NCBI GenBank assembly: GCA_945860745.1
Contig: CAMASH010000018.1
Location: 1-49,980, forward strand
Length of the DNA: 49,980 nucleotides
DNA from: Chthoniobacter flavus
GTDB lineage: Bacteria; Verrucomicrobiota; Verrucomicrobiia; Chthoniobacterales; Terrimicrobiaceae
Direction of reading: 5' to 3'
The notes under the pieces are model-generated. The model had not been told where the DNA came from, ran no database searches, and saw only the letters and a program-made list of their open reading frames with translations. Shown piece by piece: positions 26,818 to 36,090 of this stretch; the stretch's first letter is position 1, and each line of letters opens with the position of its first letter. Both the position numbers and the translations under genes were made by a program.

Positions 26818-29304
26818 ATGCCACCTGCCAGACCGCAACAACCCGGCATGCCCGGTCCCTGGGAACACTTTCTCAAAAAATGGCAAACCAGCCTGGGAAA
26901 ACGACAGCGGGAAATCCGGGATATTTACTTCCGTGTTCTGGTTGCCCTGGGATTGACCAGGCGGCATCGGAAATTCGCACGCCTGAGGAAACTGATCGAC
27001 GATTCCGGGTTGTTCGACGCCGCATTCTATTGGTTTCAGAACAAACATTTGCTGACGCGGGTGGCTGACCCGATTCTGCATTATCTCCGCTGCGGGGCGG
27101 CCCTCGGTTGCAATCCCAACCGACTATTCGACACACGGTGGTATCTCCAGCGCCATCTCGAAGTCGGAAAACACGGAACCAACCCGCTGATTCATTACAT
27201 TGAGCACGGAGCCGCTGACGGGCTGAGTCCTAGCCCGTTTTTCGATGCGAAGAGTTTCCTGGCCGTGCATCCCGAGTTGCGCAGCAGTGGCCGGAATCTC
27301 CTCGCGTTGCACCTCAAAAGTGGCAAGGATCTCTTCGGTTTCGACAAAATGGCCGGGGAGGGTATCCGCGTGATTTTTGTCTCAGGGGAACCGGATACTC
27401 CCGGCACGATTTATCGGGTGGAAATGCCGGCGAGCGCCCTGAATTCCGGAACGAAATGCCGCGCCCTGATGGTCCGGGCTGATCAGCTCGTCACTCACCG
27501 CGAACTCATCCTTGAGGCCCAGGTGGTCATCTTGTGGAGGCTGGCCTGGACTGCAGAGCTGGCCGATCTGCTGGTCGCGGGTCGGGAGAGGGGACAGAAA
27601 ATTGTCTTCGATGCGGACGATCTTTTGTTTGAGCCGGAGATTGCCAAGATCGGGATCATTGACGGAATTCGCAGCTCGGGGGCGAGCGAGAAAGCCACAG
27701 CGCACCTCTTTGCCCTGTTCCGAAAGACCCTGTGCCTGGCCGATCTCTGCACGGCACCCACCGAAACGCTCGCGGCCCGGATGCGCAACTTTGCCCGGAC
27801 CGCGTGCGTGCTGCCCAATGGTTTTGATCGGGAAACTTACCAGTCCAGTCGCGAGGCGCTCAGGCGCAGGAAAGCGAACGAGAACGATCACCTCCTGCGC
27901 ATCGGATATGCCGGAGGAACGCGCACCCACCAAAAGGACTTCCTCCAGGCCTCCGCCGCCGTCGCGCGAATCCTGAGGAAGTATCCCCAAAGCCGGTTGG
28001 TCTTGTTCCGTCAGGAAACCGTGGGAGGGGTCCGCTGTTTGGATACCGAGGAGTTCCCGGAGCTCGCCGGCTTGGCCTCGCAAATCGAATGGCGCCCCTT
28101 CCTTCCGCTGCGCCAACTTCCGGACGAACTCGCACGCTTCGACATCAATCTGGCACCGTTGGAGGTCGGCAATATTTTTTGCGAAGCGAAGAGTGAATTG
28201 AAGTATTTTGAGGCGGCACTGGTTGAGGTTCCCACCATCGCCTCACCGACTGTCCCGTACCGGGCTGCCATCCAACACGGGGAGACAGGATTTCTTGCCG
28301 CCAACGAGGACGAATGGTTTGACTGCCTTGATCGGCTGGCAGCCGATGGGGCTCTTCGCGAGAAGATCGGCCGGCAGGCGTTCTTTGACGTCTTTTGGAA
28401 GTTTGGCCCGGAGCGCCGCGCCGAGCGGTGGGCCGCGGTGGTCGGGCTGCTCGTGCCTGGAGAAGCGGAATCTCCCGGATTCTTTGAAGTCGAAAATCGC
28501 CATTTTCATTCGGTCGCGTTCCCCCGGCCGGGTCTTCCGCAATACGAGGTAATTTTGCAGCATGGCAATCCGACGGACTCCCAGGCGGACCTTGTCATTC
28601 CGCTCTACAACTATGCCCTCCATATCGAGGAAACTCTCGAATCCCTCAAAGCACAGTCCCTCGTGAGCAAGGGTCTCATCGTGGTCGATGACTGCTCCAC
28701 TGACGGATCCTTGGAGGTGGCGAGAGCCTGGCTGGCAAAGAACGCGGATGCTTTCCGGCATGTGGCGTTGTTGAAGAATAGGGTCAATTCGAAATTATCA
28801 CTGACTCGGAATGCCGGCTTTTCCTTTTCCGAAGCGCTCTTCGTCCTGCCCGTGGACGCGGACAACCTGCTCCAGCCCGATTGCCTGGAGAAATGCTGGA
28901 AGCCCCTGCAACGTTCCACCGCGGCGGTGGCCTATCCCACGGTGCAGGAGTTCGGGGAGGGCCAAGGCACGCGAAGTTGCGGGGAATGGCATCCGGACCG
29001 CTTCATCACCGGCAACTTTCTCGACGCCATGGCCCTGATCCGACGGAGCGCGTGGGAGTCCGTGGGAGGCTATGATGAGGGGATGGTTTACGGATGGGAG
29101 GACTACGACCTGTGGGCGAAATTTGTGGAACAAGGCTTCCATGGGATCTGGGTCAAGGAAGCAACCGCCCTCTACCGGGTTCACGGGGCCTCCATGCTGC
29201 ACACCGTCACCGACGCGCCGCCAAACAAACAGAAGATCGTCGCGGAAATGAGGCGGCGGCACCCCTGGCTGCAGGTTCCTAGTTCGGAGGATCAGCCGGG
29301 ATAA
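26818..29304 (+). CDS. Bifunctional glycosyltransferase (repeat module, GT4-like, GT2)
   Basis: 828 residues. Residues 64-171 hold three related repeats around FDAAFYWFQN, FDTRWYLQRH and FDAKSFLAVH, each followed by a PxxHYxxxGA-type stretch; this module is common at the start of rhamnan- and capsule-type transferases. Residues 180-540 resemble a GT-B transferase: KIVFDADDLLFEPE (about 260-273), IGYAGGTRTHQKDF (about 362-375) and CEAKSELKYFEAALVEVPTI (about 450-470). Residues 590-815 are a GT2: ADLVIPLYNYALHI, IVVDDCSTDGS, LPVDADNLL and the WEDYDLWAKF motif. It lies 3 bp after the previous fusion gene and shares its function group. Linkage specificity cannot be read from the sequence. Confidence 0.86.
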   Translation: MPPARPQQPGMPGPWEHFLKKWQTSLGKRQREIRDIYFRVLVALGLTRRHRKFARLRKLIDDSGLFDAAFYWFQNKHLLTRVADPILHYLRCGAALGCNPNRLFDTRWYLQRHLEVGKHGTNPLIHYIEHGAADGLSPSPFFDAKSFLAVHPELRSSGRNLLALHLKSGKDLFGFDKMAGEGIRVIFVSGEPDTPGTIYRVEMPASALNSGTKCRALMVRADQLVTHRELILEAQVVILWRLAWTAELADLLVAGRERGQKIVFDADDLLFEPEIAKIGIIDGIRSSGASEKATAHLFALFRKTLCLADLCTAPTETLAARMRNFARTACVLPNGFDRETYQSSREALRRRKANENDHLLRIGYAGGTRTHQKDFLQASAAVARILRKYPQSRLVLFRQETVGGVRCLDTEEFPELAGLASQIEWRPFLPLRQLPDELARFDINLAPLEVGNIFCEAKSELKYFEAALVEVPTIASPTVPYRAAIQHGETGFLAANEDEWFDCLDRLAADGALREKIGRQAFFDVFWKFGPERRAERWAAVVGLLVPGEAESPGFFEVENRHFHSVAFPRPGLPQYEVILQHGNPTDSQADLVIPLYNYALHIEETLESLKAQSLVSKGLIVVDDCSTDGSLEVARAWLAKNADAFRHVALLKNRVNSKLSLTRNAGFSFSEALFVLPVDADNLLQPDCLEKCWKPLQRSTAAVAYPTVQEFGEGQGTRSCGEWHPDRFITGNFLDAMALIRRSAWESVGGYDEGMVYGWEDYDLWAKFVEQGFHGIWVKEATALYRVHGASMLHTVTDAPPNKQKIVAEMRRRHPWLQVPSSEDQPG

Positions 29305-29356
29305 GTTGCGATGACTGCTCGGATCAGATCTCCATTCCTTGCAAACCGCCTTTGCG

Positions 29357-30289
29357 CTAAAGACGCTTGGCCACGCTCGTGAGCAGCCGGATCACAGCGA
29401 GGAGAAATCCCGCGATGAGGGGCCGTCGGATGCGGAGTTTTTCCACATAGGAAATTCGTTCCTTCATGGACAAAACCTCCCCCGGCGCCAGGTCGGTTAT
29501 AAAATCTTCAATGTCAGGAAAAATCGCTGCACCCCATTTGCTTTTGAAGTTTTCGGCATTGTTCGTCTCATGATCGGTCCGTCCAGGCGTGGAGAGACCG
29601 TGGTGATAGATCACGCTGTCGGCGGCGTAGAAAACTTTATAGCCTTTTTGACGGGCCCGCAGACAGAAATCAACGTCTTCGAACCCATTGCGGAACTGCG
29701 GATCAAAGGCACCCAACGCGAGGAAGGTCCGCTTGCTGATCAACCAACAGGCAGCTGTAAGGATTTGGAATTCGCGGCTGATCAATGCCGGCCCGAAATC
29801 GGCCGGCTGGCCGCGATACAAATGAACCGGACATAACCTGGCATTGATGACCATACCGCCGTGATTGATCAGGCCGGTTTCAGGTGTCAAATGGCGGTTA
29901 CCCACCACCGCGATGCGGGGATCCGTCCGGGGCCGGGCCATCAGATTTTCCAGCCAGCCTGCGGTGACGAGGGTGTCGTTGTTGAGCAGGCAAAGGAATT
30001 CTCCGCGAGCCCTGGGAGCGGCCGCGTTGATCTTTTCGGCAAATGTTTTTCTCTCCGAATATTGGATCATCCTGACCCGCGAACCGAGGGAAGCCAAATA
30101 CGCGGCGGTGCCGTCGGTCGAGCCGTCATCAAGAACGAGGATCTCGAAGGGCGGTGAGGAATCCGCGTTCGCAAAAATGCTTTCCAGGCAGGCGCGGGTG
30201 CGATCCAGGCGGTTGTGCACCGGAATGAGAATGGAGACGACGGGCGCGACCGCTTCGTCCGGCACAGGCTGTTCGTTCACGCTCCCCAT
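29357..30289 (-). CDS. GT2 family glycosyltransferase
   Basis: 310 residues. A GT-A fold enzyme: PVVSILIPVHNRLDRT (about 15-30), ILVLDDGSTDGT (about 49-60), CLLNNDTLV as the DxD-like site (about 95-103), and NGFEDVDFCLRARQKGYKV (about 195-213). The frame is open back to 30799, but ATG 30289 puts the GT2 start motif at the usual distance and avoids overlap with the divergent gene at 30389. A hydrophobic stretch near the C-terminus (IAGFLLAVIRLL) could touch the membrane. It is convergent with the 828-residue gene, with 52 bases between the stops. Confidence 0.85.
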   Translation of the reverse strand: MGSVNEQPVPDEAVAPVVSILIPVHNRLDRTRACLESIFANADSSPPFEILVLDDGSTDGTAAYLASLGSRVRMIQYSERKTFAEKINAAAPRARGEFLCLLNNDTLVTAGWLENLMARPRTDPRIAVVGNRHLTPETGLINHGGMVINARLCPVHLYRGQPADFGPALISREFQILTAACWLISKRTFLALGAFDPQFRNGFEDVDFCLRARQKGYKVFYAADSVIYHHGLSTPGRTDHETNNAENFKSKWGAAIFPDIEDFITDLAPGEVLSMKERISYVEKLRIRRPLIAGFLLAVIRLLTSVAKRL

Positions 30290-30388
30290 CCTCACGGGAA
30301 TCCCTGATGCATCAACGCAAAAAGCGATCCGCCGGAACCATTCTGTTGTCGCCGGGAAACCCGCGGTGGCCGTAGTCTCTGCCCCGTC

Positions 30389-31132
30389 ATGTCCCGCCCG
30401 GTCAGCATCGTCACTGTCAATTTCGACAGCCTGTTTTATATCCGGCTGCTGGTGGAGAAGGTCCGGGAGTTCGTCGGACCGCGGGCCTATGAGATCGTAG
30501 TGGTGGACCGCGGCAGCCGTGACGGCAGCCGCGAGTGGCTGCGGGATCAGCCCGATGTGAAAATGCTGCTCAAACGCCAGTGGCGTCAGTCGCGTCATTC
30601 CCATGGTCAGGCGGCGGAGGCCGGGGTGGAAGCGGCGGCCCACGGAATCATTGTCCTGATGGATTCCGATGCCCATCCTACCGGTGGCCGCTGGCTCGAA
30701 CTCACCGCTGACAAACTCGACGACCATGTCCGGCTGGCCGGTGCGCAATTTCACACCACCCGCCGGGACAATCCGCATGGTTGGTATATTCATCCCCATT
30801 TCATGACCTTTTTCAAAGCCGACTTAGGCACGCATGTCACGCTGCGAAAAACCCGCGGACGCGACACCGACACGGGGGAGGATTCCACCGTGCGCCTGCT
30901 CGATTCCGGATTGGGCGTGCTGGGATATCCCATCGAATTTTCGGAACGCTTTTCCGTCGGCCACCCGGCTCTGCCAACGGTCTCGGCCGGGGTTTTTCAC
31001 GCCTGGTATTCGACCCGGCTGGTAAAAAACAGCGGAGAGGTTCACGCGGAAACCGGCGCGGGAATCACGCAGGACAGCTATGCCGGCCCCTTGCGCGAGC
31101 GGCTGCGCCAATTTTATGGCCTCGCCTATTGA
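30389..31132 (+). CDS. GT2-like glycosyltransferase
   Basis: 247 residues. The start RPVSIVTVNFDSLFYIR and EIVVVDRGSRDGSREWL (about 36-53) mark a GT-A domain; IIVLMDSDAHPT (about 87-98) supplies the DxD motif. The middle reads as an acceptor-binding part (DNPHGWYIHPHFMTFFKADLG). The protein is shorter than most GT2 enzymes, but both ends look natural. It is divergent from the minus-strand GT2 (99 bases between starts, with no clear promoter seen) and overlaps the next gene by 17 bp, so the two are coupled. The TGPDRGSRDG-like site has Arg in place of the usual Asn, which may affect donor choice. Confidence 0.83.
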   Translation: MSRPVSIVTVNFDSLFYIRLLVEKVREFVGPRAYEIVVVDRGSRDGSREWLRDQPDVKMLLKRQWRQSRHSHGQAAEAGVEAAAHGIIVLMDSDAHPTGGRWLELTADKLDDHVRLAGAQFHTTRRDNPHGWYIHPHFMTFFKADLGTHVTLRKTRGRDTDTGEDSTVRLLDSGLGVLGYPIEFSERFSVGHPALPTVSAGVFHAWYSTRLVKNSGEVHAETGAGITQDSYAGPLRERLRQFYGLAY

Positions 31133-32345
31133 GCGGGCCGCGCCGGTTTACGTGGAGAGCAGCCACACCGCGCGCGTCAACGCGCGGACGGGGATTCAAA
31201 CCGTCGTGCGGGGTTTGCTGGCCGGGCTTTCCTCGCAGGGTTGCGCTGTTCAGCCGGTTCGCTGGTCGTTCAAACGAAAGTGCCTGACCCTGCTCAAACC
31301 GAAGTGGGAAAAAAACCTCGGACGACCCGACGGCCAGTCCCCGTGGCTGCCGCTCTCCTCGCTCCGGCAACCGGGTTTCTGGCCGGTCTGGTTTCAGGCG
31401 GCCGGGCTGAAAAATAAAACGCCGCTTCACCGGCATCCCGCGCACGCCGGGAATTTCGGCGGCGGCTGGGTAATCCTACCGGAACTGATCGAAGGATCAC
31501 AGGTCCGGCTCATCACGAAATACGCCAGGCGGCACGGGCTGCGAGTGGGCGGGATTTTCCATGACGCCATTCCGTGGTCTCATCCCGAGATGGTGCGGCA
31601 TCGCAGCCGCGAACAGCACGCGGACTCCATGCGAGCCTTGGCGGAATTGGACGTGGTGATCCCGGTTTCCCAACACTCGGCGCGCGACTTCCTTGCGTTC
31701 CTGGAATCCGAAGGCCGATCGCTGCCATCGGTGAAAATTTGCCAGTTGGCGGGGGAGATCGCCGGGCAGGAACGTGAAACAAAACTCCACGAAACCACCG
31801 AAGGCATGGTGAAAATCCTCTGCGTCGGAACGCTGGAACCGCGCAAGAGTCATGCACTGGTGATTGAGGCGTTGCAACGGGCCAGCTCCCGTCTGAACGG
31901 GCTGCGCTTGGAGTTCCATGTGGTCGGCGCGGCTTATCCGCAGGCACCGGAAATCGCGGAAGCCGTGCGGATCGCCGCGGCAAAACGTCCCGCGATCGTC
32001 TGGCACCAGAACGCCGGGGCGGCGGAGTTGCGGGCGTTATACCGCGACTGCGACTTCACCGTTTTCGGTTCCTGGATCGAGGGGTTTGGTCTGCCGGTTA
32101 TGGAGAGTCTGTGGTTCGGCAAGCCGTGCCTTTGCTCCGATAAAGGCGTGATGGCGGAAAATGCCGCCGACGGTGGCTGTCTCATGGTCGATGTTCAAAA
32201 CGTCGAGGCGCTGGCTGAGGGCATGGCCAAACTGGCCGGACAGCCGGACTTCCGGCGCGAACTCGCGGAGCAGGCCATGCGACGGAAACTGAAAACGTGG
32301 GACGGCTACGCGGGAGAAATCCGGCAAATTCTTAAAGAGACTTGA
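31116..32345 (+). CDS. GT4 family glycosyltransferase (mannosyltransferase-like)
   Basis: 409 residues, GT-B fold. VESSHTARVNARTGIQTVVRG (about 9-29) is the opening of the WbdA/mannosyltransferase-like GT4 group; GGIFHDAIPWSHPEM (about 146-160), ILCVGTLEPRKSHALVIEAL (about 234-253), and FGSWIEGFGLPVMESLWFGKP (about 317-337) give the sugar-nucleotide site with the EX7E-type Glu pair. ATG 31116 is chosen because the upstream ATG 31080 would add an unlikely leader within the preceding gene. The stop overlaps the convergent next gene by 14 bp. Confidence 0.87.
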   Translation: MASPIERAAPVYVESSHTARVNARTGIQTVVRGLLAGLSSQGCAVQPVRWSFKRKCLTLLKPKWEKNLGRPDGQSPWLPLSSLRQPGFWPVWFQAAGLKNKTPLHRHPAHAGNFGGGWVILPELIEGSQVRLITKYARRHGLRVGGIFHDAIPWSHPEMVRHRSREQHADSMRALAELDVVIPVSQHSARDFLAFLESEGRSLPSVKICQLAGEIAGQERETKLHETTEGMVKILCVGTLEPRKSHALVIEALQRASSRLNGLRLEFHVVGAAYPQAPEIAEAVRIAAAKRPAIVWHQNAGAAELRALYRDCDFTVFGSWIEGFGLPVMESLWFGKPCLCSDKGVMAENAADGGCLMVDVQNVEALAEGMAKLAGQPDFRRELAEQAMRRKLKTWDGYAGEIRQILKET

Positions 32346-34386
32346 GCCGGACGTCGATCTCGCCGAGGCGCTGGCGCATGGGCGCGAGGACGGTGGCCGG
32401 GTTCATCGTTTCCCGCAAGTCCGCCTGGGCCCGCAAGCCCATTTGAGCCGCTTCGGCGCGGTTCGCCCAAACCCAGCGCATGCGTTCGGCGGCATGGGCG
32501 AGATCCGGTTCAGCCCAAAAATTTCCCTTCTCGTAGACGCCATGGTCGCGGTCGAGTTCCACCAGCTCATGCCGCACCAGCAGGCTGTTCGCGGGCGTCG
32601 TAAAATCCATGTTGCCGGAATAGCCTGTGGCAATGACCGGTTTGCCGTAGCTCATGGCCCGGGCCATCCCGAGGCCGAGGCCTTCGGAACGGTGGAGCGA
32701 AACGTAGCAATCGGCCGTGGCAAAAAGCTGCTTCATGCGGGAGTTAGCGAGATGCTCGTCGAGCCAGACGATGTTCAAGTTCTCCGTCAGCCGCTGGAGT
32801 TCCGCCGCCTTTTCCGGATGCCGGTGCGCATTGATGGATTTCAGGATGAGTCGGGGACCGTTCTTGCTCCGGCCGAAGGCCCGCGCGAAGGCCGCAATGA
32901 GTCCGTCCGGGTTTTTCCGGTGCACGACGCTGTGAAAATCAAAATTGAAAAGGAAGAGAAAGTCATCCGGGCTGAAACCGAATCCCGCGCGATCCGGCCG
33001 CGGCACTTCCTCCGCAAAGAAGGGATAACCGATCCGTGTGACGGGAATGGGCGACACTTGAGCGAACGCATTCTGGCAGAACGTCGTGGCGGTCCAGATC
33101 TCGTCGTAAGAGTCGAAAGCCGGATGCCAGCGCGGGGGGAATTTCTCCAACTCCCAATACCAGAGCGCAATATTGTAGCGGTCCTTGAAAAACCGCGGCC
33201 CCCGGTCGCGGGCAAACCGCCGGGCGTAGTCGAACGAGAACGTCATCAAGTTCACCGCATACGGATTGGTCCGGGAGAAGTGGTCGAACGTCGGATCAAG
33301 ATTGCGGTGGTCGCGGGCGGTGATGTTGAGAAAGACCGCGGGCAGGCCGCTGTTCTCGATCAGCCGGCTGTAGGCGCGGGACGAATCACCGATGCCGTAT
33401 TCGCCCTGCAAAAATCCGGCCACGTTGAGTCCGGGGGAAGATTTCTCCAGGGCGGGACGGCGGATGCTCTCCGGGCGGCGGGGCGGGAATTGGCGGCAAG
33501 CGAAGAAGACGGGGGCCAGGAGGCGATGCCGCCGCGCGCCGTATTTCTCGAGCAAGGCCCGGCCCTCCCGACGGCCGATCTGCCGGCTGCGCCGGACGAA
33601 ATCCGCGACGGCCCGATGGCGCAGGGAGGCCTTGCCGAATTTGGAGAGCCGGACGTAAGGCCGGTCGAGATAGCGGTCGAGAATGGCCAGATGATCTTCG
33701 TGCTGACTGAGGGTCTGCTTGTCTTTCTCGGTCTGTTGATTCGCGTGCCGACGGTAGGACACGAGCGCCTCCGGGAGGAAACCGAAGCAACCCTGCTCCA
33801 GCAGGTGGAGCCACATTTCCCAATCGGCGGAATGAAAAAACGTTTCATCGAAACCCCGCAGCCCCCGCTCGCGGCGGAACATCGTCGCGCTGGGCGAGCC
33901 GACCAGATTTTTCCGTTCGCGCAATGACCGCGTGATCACCGTCGTGCCGGTGAGCGGCCGGCCGTCTGGAAAATAAGCCCAGGGGCGATGTCCGGCCGGG
34001 GCCGGATCGACGACCTCCATGGCGCAGGCGGTCAGACTCATGCCAGGATTGTCATCCAAGACGGCGGCCATTTTTCCCAGGGCGTCCTGCCTGCGAAGGA
34101 AATCGTCGGCGTGAAGGATTTTGACGTAGTCGCCCCGCGCGGCGCGCAGGGCGGCGTTGCGGTTTTTCACCATGCCGAGGTTGACGGGATTTTGCCGGGC
34201 GCTGATGCGCGGGTCCTCGGCCGCGTAATCGAGGGCGATGGCAAATGAGCGATCGGTGGAACAATCGTCCTGCACGATCAACTCCCAATCGCGGAAATCC
34301 TGCCGCAGCACCGACTCGATGGCCGCCGGGAGAAAGTCCTCGTAATTGAAGACATCAATGCAAACGCTGACCTTGGGGTTTCTCAT
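32332..34386 (-). CDS. GT2-GT4 fusion glycosyltransferase
   Basis: 684 residues. Residues 1-230 are a GT2 domain: KVSVCIDVFNYEDFLPAAIE, QDDCSTDRSF, and ILHADDFLRRQDAL as the DxD region. Residues 318-684 are a GT-B domain: GLNVAGFLQGEYGIGDSSR, then WYWELEKFPP, FLFLFNFDFHS, VSLHRSEGLGLGMARAMSYGKPV. The second half is the type often seen with GT2 modules in O-antigen clusters. Start ATG 34386. The gene stands opposite to its two plus-strand neighbours, so it has its own promoter somewhere in 34387-34493. The two halves probably add successive sugars. Confidence 0.88.
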   Translation of the reverse strand: MRNPKVSVCIDVFNYEDFLPAAIESVLRQDFRDWELIVQDDCSTDRSFAIALDYAAEDPRISARQNPVNLGMVKNRNAALRAARGDYVKILHADDFLRRQDALGKMAAVLDDNPGMSLTACAMEVVDPAPAGHRPWAYFPDGRPLTGTTVITRSLRERKNLVGSPSATMFRRERGLRGFDETFFHSADWEMWLHLLEQGCFGFLPEALVSYRRHANQQTEKDKQTLSQHEDHLAILDRYLDRPYVRLSKFGKASLRHRAVADFVRRSRQIGRREGRALLEKYGARRHRLLAPVFFACRQFPPRRPESIRRPALEKSSPGLNVAGFLQGEYGIGDSSRAYSRLIENSGLPAVFLNITARDHRNLDPTFDHFSRTNPYAVNLMTFSFDYARRFARDRGPRFFKDRYNIALWYWELEKFPPRWHPAFDSYDEIWTATTFCQNAFAQVSPIPVTRIGYPFFAEEVPRPDRAGFGFSPDDFLFLFNFDFHSVVHRKNPDGLIAAFARAFGRSKNGPRLILKSINAHRHPEKAAELQRLTENLNIVWLDEHLANSRMKQLFATADCYVSLHRSEGLGLGMARAMSYGKPVIATGYSGNMDFTTPANSLLVRHELVELDRDHGVYEKGNFWAEPDLAHAAERMRWVWANRAEAAQMGLRAQADLRETMNPATVLAPMRQRLGEIDVRLKSL

Positions 34387-34559
34387 AAATCCGGTTTCGG
34401 CAAGGGGACGAATCTAGCCGAACGGCGCGCCATTTGAACTTTTTTGGAGAAAAAGGTGGCCCGGTGCAGGGCGCCTCCCTTTTCGTGGCCGTATGACTCC
34501 CCTGCGGACCTCTCGTCCCGCCATGGCGGCGGCGGTGATCATTGCCAGCCCAGGGCTCT

Positions 34560-34960
34560 GCTTCTGAGCGGGGCCTGTGCCGTTTCTCTCCTCTCCGTCA
34601 ACTCCGCCTCCACCGGTGGGAACTCCGCGACCTATCTGATCGGTGAAGGGAAGGGCGCGCAGCGCAACCTTCCCCGCATCCTCCTGGGCAGCACGGTGAT
34701 GGTCATAGTGTTCGACGTCGCGCTCAGCGCGGCGCGGGAGGGTCAGGGGGAAGTTGGCTGCATCGCGGCCCGTTACGTGGTGGGGCCGGCGGGTGCGGCC
34801 GCCCTATCGGTGATCCTCCCGCGCGGGACCATCATTTGCCTCGTCCCACACCGCCCCGCCGAGGCCGGATTCGGTTTCGCCCTGATCCCCACCGGCGTCG
34901 CCCTCTATTTCGTGGTGCGAAGCGGGGAACGGGCGGCGCGGGACGAAGAAAGCAGGCTGG
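34560..34960 (+). pseudogene. Decayed APC-family amino acid permease
   Basis: The reading frame here translates to stretches that match the APC transporter core but not in a working order: SATYLIGEGKGAQRNLPRIL (the NAAAYLAGEVKNPQRNLPRAL-like segment after helix 5), then EVGCIAARYVVGPAGAAALS (the EVAxxAARALFGEAGA segment), and a C-terminal [17 protein letters not shown] large internal part between the second and third is missing, the first part is in another frame (stop near 34567), and no start is present. The 3' end runs into the antisense end of deoB. This explains the otherwise empty 518 bases between the GT2-GT4 gene and deoB. A chance open frame is possible but unlikely given three matches in order. 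Confidence 0.5.
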
Positions 34961-36056
34961 CGCGGAGGGCATCAGCCACAAAGCCGAACCCATCAATCCC
35001 CCCGAGGTTTTCATTGCGGCCCTCGTGCAGGACAAAAACGGGCACGCGTTCGCGGGTGTGATCGGAACCGCGCCAGGTGGGGTCATTGCCGTGATCGGCG
35101 GTGAGGATGACGAGGTCGTCGGGGCGGATTTTCGGAAGAAACGTTCCCAGCCAAACATCGAATTCCTCCAGCGCCCGCGCATACCCGGCCACGTCGCGGC
35201 GGTGTCCGTACAGCATGTCAAAATCCACCAGGTTGGCAAAAAACAACCCGCGCGTTCCCGCCTCCCACAGGTCGTCAATGGTCTGCATGCCATGGGCATT
35301 CGATTTCGTCGGATGAGACTCCGCAATCCCGCTGCCGGCGAAGATGTCGCTGACCTTGCCGATGCCGGTGACGCGGATGCCGGCGTCCTGCAATTCGTTC
35401 AACACCGTGCGCGGCGGCCCAAGCGAATAGTCGTGCCGGTTGGCCGTGCGTTCGAAGTGGCCGTTCGCGCCGGTGAAGGGCCGCGCAATCACGCGTCCGA
35501 TTTTCCAGGCGTCGGCCAGACCGCGCGCAATACGGCAGATTTCGTACAAACGCTCCAGCGGGATCACGTCCTCATGGGCGGCGATTTGCAGGACCGAATC
35601 GGCCGAGGTGTAGAGAATGGGATTTCCGCTGGCGACGTGTTCCGAACCGAGTTGATCAAGAATGGCGGTGCCGCTGGCGGCTTGATTGCCGAGGAATCGG
35701 ACTCCGGCCTCGCGTTCGATGGCGCCGACCAATTCGGGCGGAAATTTTTCAAAGGTGGCGAACGGTTCTTCCAGCACGACCCCGGCGATTTCCCAATGTC
35801 CCGTGGTGGTGTCCTTCCCGGCCGAACGCCCGGTCATGACGCCGAGACTGCCGGTTTGCGGAACGCCGGCGGGCGCACCGTCGAGGGCGAGGCGGAGGCC
35901 GAGCCGGTCAAGGTGGGGCGTCTTCAAACCGGGGTGGTGTTCGACGATGTGTCCGAGGGTGTGGGCCCCCTCATCGCCGTAGTCCGCCGCCTCCGGGGCG
36001 TGTCCGACCCCGACGCTGTCCAAAACAATGACGAGGGCACGGGAAGTTGTTTTCAC
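34905..36056 (-). CDS. deoB: Phosphopentomutase DeoB
   Basis: 383 residues. It interconverts ribose-1-phosphate and ribose-5-phosphate (or the deoxy forms), linking nucleoside breakdown with the pentose phosphate pathway. It belongs to the alkaline phosphatase superfamily. The start [17 protein letters not shown] (about 7-23) holds the first metal Asp; [19 protein letters not shown]-like residues near 85 carry the phosphothreonine loop; and [21 protein letters not shown] (about 318-338) has the second metal ligands. Length and motifs are complete. Its start is only about 31 bases from the divergent fcl gene, so promoters must overlap the coding starts. The C-terminal end overlaps the permease remnant. 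Confidence 0.95.
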   Translation of the reverse strand: MKTTSRALVIVLDSVGVGHAPEAADYGDEGAHTLGHIVEHHPGLKTPHLDRLGLRLALDGAPAGVPQTGSLGVMTGRSAGKDTTTGHWEIAGVVLEEPFATFEKFPPELVGAIEREAGVRFLGNQAASGTAILDQLGSEHVASGNPILYTSADSVLQIAAHEDVIPLERLYEICRIARGLADAWKIGRVIARPFTGANGHFERTANRHDYSLGPPRTVLNELQDAGIRVTGIGKVSDIFAGSGIAESHPTKSNAHGMQTIDDLWEAGTRGLFFANLVDFDMLYGHRRDVAGYARALEEFDVWLGTFLPKIRPDDLVILTADHGNDPTWRGSDHTRERVPVFVLHEGRNENLGGIDGFGFVADALRASLLSSSRAARSPLRTTK

Positions 36057-36073
36057 AGCAGGGACGACTTGTT

Positions 36074-36080
36074 AGGAGGT
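36074..36080 (+). promoter_or_regulatory. Strong ribosome binding site before fcl
   Basis: AGGAGGT lies 7 bases before GTG 36088 and 10 bases before ATG 36091. It is one of the few perfect Shine-Dalgarno matches in the window and supports a real start in this narrow divergent gap; it cannot by itself choose between the two codons. Confidence 0.7.
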
Positions 36081-36090
36081 TGGCATCGTG

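Noticed and set aside
32443-33927. 494-codon plus-strand frame opposite the GT2-GT4 fusion
   Set aside because: The minus strand has intact GT2 and GT-B motifs; the plus product has no recognisable motif.
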